NCBI GenBank assembly: GCA_015295835.1
Contig: DVEG01000009.1
Coordinates: 47,434-111,433 of the forward strand
DNA length: 64,000 nucleotides
Reading direction: 5' to 3'
DNA from: Oscillatoriaceae cyanobacterium M7585_C2015_266
GTDB taxonomy: Bacteria > Cyanobacteriota > Cyanobacteriia > Cyanobacteriales > Oscillatoriaceae
This document shows, piece after piece, positions 62,501-64,000 of this stretch. A program made the translations under genes and the position numbers. Position 1 is the stretch's first letter. The number at the start of each line of letters is the position of its first letter. The notes under the pieces were generated by a model. The model did not search any database and was not told the origin of the DNA. It saw nothing but the letters and a program-made list of their open reading frames with translations.

Positions 62501-64000
62501 CCTTTATCTTGAATGGCGACAACTTGGCATTTGCTTTCCATCCTTTGCCGAAGATATGAAAACGCAGCTCTTCATCGTCGAGATCCTTGACGAGTTTACC
62601 ACCTTCAGCCTGCTCTAACCCGTATTTCTTGACATAGTAGTCAGTGTCAACGTAGAAATAGTCTTTGTCTAGGATGAAGCGGGCTATCTTATTAGCATCT
62701 AGGGTAGCTACGGCTGCTTCATCGGCTAAGCCAAAGGCATTCTTCAGCTGTACTTTGAAGGTTTCTTTATAGAAGTTGACATCAACAAATTTCGTCAAGT
62801 CGAGTTTGAGCTTAAAGGCTTTTTCTTTGAGGAATCCCTTAATTTTTACTTCGCTGATTTTTTCGAGTTCAGCGTCGTCAACGGTTTCGCTGCCGAAGAA
62901 GTGAAGCTTCAATTTTACTTTGATTGTTTCGTCTTTTAGCAGCGCCTTGTAGTTAATTTCAGACAGACTGAATTCTTGATCTGATGCTCGTAAAAGCAGG
63001 TAAGATTCGATTTTCTTGATGTCCAGCTTGCCAGAGGCGATCGCGTTTTCTATTTTTACCTTAATAGTCGCGCTGTTGGCTGGGACAATTTCGCTGTCTG
63101 TTAGACCAAGTTCGTCTTTAAAGAACTTGGCAATTTGAATCGAGTATTTGTACAAACCATACTTGACATTGATGTCAGCCGCTTTTTCAAGCTGGGCAGC
63201 CGCCAGAATTTGCTCGTTCGTGAAAGTGGCGGCATCTTTGATTTTTTCTTCACTGGCGCCGAATTTTTCGACGACATACTTAGACAATTCTTTCAGGTAC
63301 TTAGCCTTGAAAGCTTTCGGGCTAAAGAATGGAGATAGTTCTAAGCCCTGTGTTGCACCTTCGCCAACCGTGACGTACTCAAAAAGTCCCTTATAGTCTA
63401 TTTGGCCATTAACTGTGAACTTAGCGACTAAGCTTGCTAATTTCGGATTTTTGAGAATGAACTTAAAGTTGACAAACTTGCTTGGACTTTCGCCGACTTC
63501 TAGTAGCGCCGTTGCGGCAGCTTCACCACTGAGATTAGCGAGCTGAGCTTCGGTATATTTTCCGGTTGCGAGTAGTTTAGCTTTAATTTTGACATCCTTA
63601 AGTTTGACGCTGATGTCATTGACGTCAATAAACGGAGCCGGATTGATTTTAGCTTTGATAACGAAATTTTTGATTTCCTCAAGCTGCTGGGGTGTAATCC
63701 CCTTGAGATTGCTAAAATCAATGTTGGGGAATTGGACTTTTAGTTTTTCTAAGTAAGTTTTGACGCTGACAATAAACCCGAGGTTAAAGAATGGAGTCGG
63801 GGTGAGCTCAGCTGCGGGAGGCTGTTGAACAGGAGAGGGGGTTGGGCTTGGCCAGGGGAATTCGGGCATAGGCTCAGTAACGCCGCCGGTTAAGTCGTTG
63901 CCTGTGCCGCCGGTTAAGTCGTTGCCTGTGCCGCCGGTTAAGTCGTTGCCTGTGCCGCCGGTTAAGTCGTTGCCTGTGCCGCCGGTTAAGTCGTTGCCTG
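59502..64000 (-). CDS. C-terminal part of giant RTX-like repeat protein (5' end outside window)
   Basis: The frame is open to the right edge, so only the last 1499 codons are present; the first ATG inside is at 63869. At the right edge are RTX-like octapeptides TGNDLTGG, in frame with the rest. A Pro-rich linker (PEFPWPSPTPSPVQQPPAA) follows. The remaining 1400 residues are degenerate units of about 55-75 residues with recurring LSPFDIKGY, FVDYDYVRF, DVAYIRYQI and GLKQGISLKSLLDFDY-like motifs. A very acidic DDDDNDDDDDGSTDSNKDD stretch lies near residue 1045. Such proteins are exported Ca-binding surface or adhesion proteins, usually via type I secretion. The exact function is unknown. Confidence 0.85.
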   Translation of the reverse strand, partial: GNDLTGGTGNDLTGGTGNDLTGGTGNDLTGGTGNDLTGGVTEPMPEFPWPSPTPSPVQQPPAAELTPTPFFNLGFIVSVKTYLEKLKVQFPNIDFSNLKGITPQQLEEIKNFVIKAKINPAPFIDVNDISVKLKDVKIKAKLLATGKYTEAQLANLSGEAAATALLEVGESPSKFVNFKFILKNPKLASLVAKFTVNGQIDYKGLFEYVTVGEGATQGLELSPFFSPKAFKAKYLKELSKYVVEKFGASEEKIKDAATFTNEQILAAAQLEKAADINVKYGLYKYSIQIAKFFKDELGLTDSEIVPANSATIKVKIENAIASGKLDIKKIESYLLLRASDQEFSLSEINYKALLKDETIKVKLKLHFFGSETVDDAELEKISEVKIKGFLKEKAFKLKLDLTKFVDVNFYKETFKVQLKNAFGLADEAAVATLDANKIARFILDKDYFYVDTDYYVKKYGLEQAEGGKLVKDLDDEELRFHIFGKGWKANAKLSPFKIKEYVANAANKAALLEAYGVTNIEELSEGQIVAFIKGKGLKKGLKIDAFLDATAIEDLKTTYKAEIASYFGIDVTAVANLSANLVFDFKYGGFSKFVDYDYVRFIATKENLKTAAGVAVATLSNIDLLKYIYEEFSAKPDFFKKLSAIDIEGFLSVEKNVKALKEYFGVEDVEKIEFEEIRKFICGEAVEKGLDIKSFIDLDYVIKTYWLALASDEKVLSKWLTSLPKEIDVAYIRYQIQNWIGDGTLTLQKLIDSKLIEAGTTIDKLSDAEIVKLSFSEEFKKLLGSTTLQLSGDSDVTYLRKTFAAAIASEFGLHPEYIVVKDEKITDLFAGKFADLDVAYIRYQIAALVATGKVTLQEVNGYLGSNITNISQLTDKQVIDLAFKAEFKTKLGKENAIKLSPFDYKGYALANEKAIKAALEITDVNLLTNDQIKQFAFTIGLKQGISLKSLLDFDYISKVYSGAIAWWLKTDTNSQLVLDWFTKEFSKLDVKFVGYQIDKWIDEGKLTKAEVAGFLKGVDAATFDITKLSELQILQLAFNAEFENLLKAKGILAADAELQLSAIDIDAYIEENALKLADFYMNEVDVNKEDDDDNDDDDDGSTDSNKDDDDNDSAKTDVVTDDKKIEFAKKLTYQQVIDYMFDEGWVKEGIDPTKYVNVEYLRNEYAAKIATDFKIDIKIVKDKAQFTDALILDWKFGGLSKYIDKKYLEKVKGITADADWKIVKLAYEKGLKAADVSPFDIKGYTKKYLKELAKELKLPFGQLKKLDKEEIDAIKEFALDDEKGLKLLKDAGKLDVFFKVDYFRNQKAAEIAFNYNVENAFSAKATQKYITGEAYKEGLEASLVIDKEWYKTKYAADIEANKATIDVNGNGKIEDGELVDYITGEGLEKGNNPSKAIDFATYRAEGSASAKDLLTAYGATSIKEISYSQTLAHMLTVGVEKGYVLSPNLVDLQTYKAQYGAEIAKQFNVADVASLTNEQVFQFQMTTGLEIGINPYVV
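63881..64000 (-). repeat. Perfect 24-base tandem repeats encoding RTX-like octapeptides
   Basis: At least five identical copies of a 24-base unit whose translation on the minus strand is TGNDLTGG. They run to the window edge and may continue. They are contiguous, with no spacers, so they are coding repeats rather than a CRISPR. Confidence 0.9.

Noticed and set aside
63881..64000. CRISPR array
   Set aside because: The 24-base copies are contiguous and in frame with the large coding region, giving RTX-like peptides.

Overview
The window is chromosomal DNA of a cyanobacterium, most likely a filamentous Oscillatoriales-type species. The evidence is photosystem genes (psaF-psaJ, psbZ), chlorophyll biosynthesis (bciB), the clock-output kinase sasA, the NblS partner sipA, an acyl-lipid delta-9 desaturase, and very frequent HIP1 octamers (GCGATCGC). 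A second octamer, GCGCTCGC, is also strikingly common. The species itself cannot be named from the sequence alone.

Layout. 1-7.3 kb: 3' end of sasA, a beta-hydroxyacid-dehydrogenase-like protein, two thioredoxin-fold proteins, a pentapeptide-repeat protein and an S-layer-homology/phosphodiester-glycosidase protein. 7.6-11.4 kb: a cobalamin riboswitch in front of a His-rich CbiX chelatase, then sipA, coaD overlapping a DivIVA-like coiled-coil gene, and a GNAT acetyltransferase close to plant chloroplast NSI. 11.4-12.4 kb: a decayed tnpB element with a preserved 3' end. 12.8-20.2 kb: housekeeping and photosynthesis genes (ACT protein, tsaD, psaF, psaJ, gmk, a RemA-like gene, rqcH).

20.2-36.8 kb is the most unusual part: a putative surface or pilin glycosylation island. 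It holds three SPINDLY/OGT-type (GT41) proteins, two of them with an N-terminal methyltransferase-like domain. It also holds a 1043-residue methyltransferase/GT2-like/GT4 fusion, a further glycosyltransferase-like protein, a small TPR membrane protein, a type IV pilin-like gene directly upstream of one GT41 gene, and a SAM methyltransferase. Two of the proteins, plus a frameshifted remnant, share a C-terminal domain of about 125 residues that I cannot assign.

36.8-48 kb: ExbD/ExbB, tRNA-His, DUF4359 and DUF2721 proteins, a second CbiX/SirB-like chelatase, and a same-strand run of a lipoprotein solute-binding protein with two chemoreceptors. A 920-residue DHH-CBS-tRNA nucleotidyltransferase fusion follows. 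48-59 kb: psbZ-ribH, tRNA-Gly, a ProA-like protein, a TauE/SafE-family protein ending in six histidines, a membrane class III cyclase, desC, a methionine gamma-lyase-family PLP enzyme, a rimK/zinc-protease pair and bciB. 59.5-64 kb: the C-terminal 1.5 kb-codon part of a giant repeat protein whose RTX-like octapeptide repeats run off the right edge.

In working terms, the window mixes core photosynthesis and housekeeping genes with one accessory block devoted to extracellular surface biology (GT41 proteins, pilin, RTX and SLH proteins). Start sites were chosen from ribosome-binding sites and family conservation where visible. No homology search was run.
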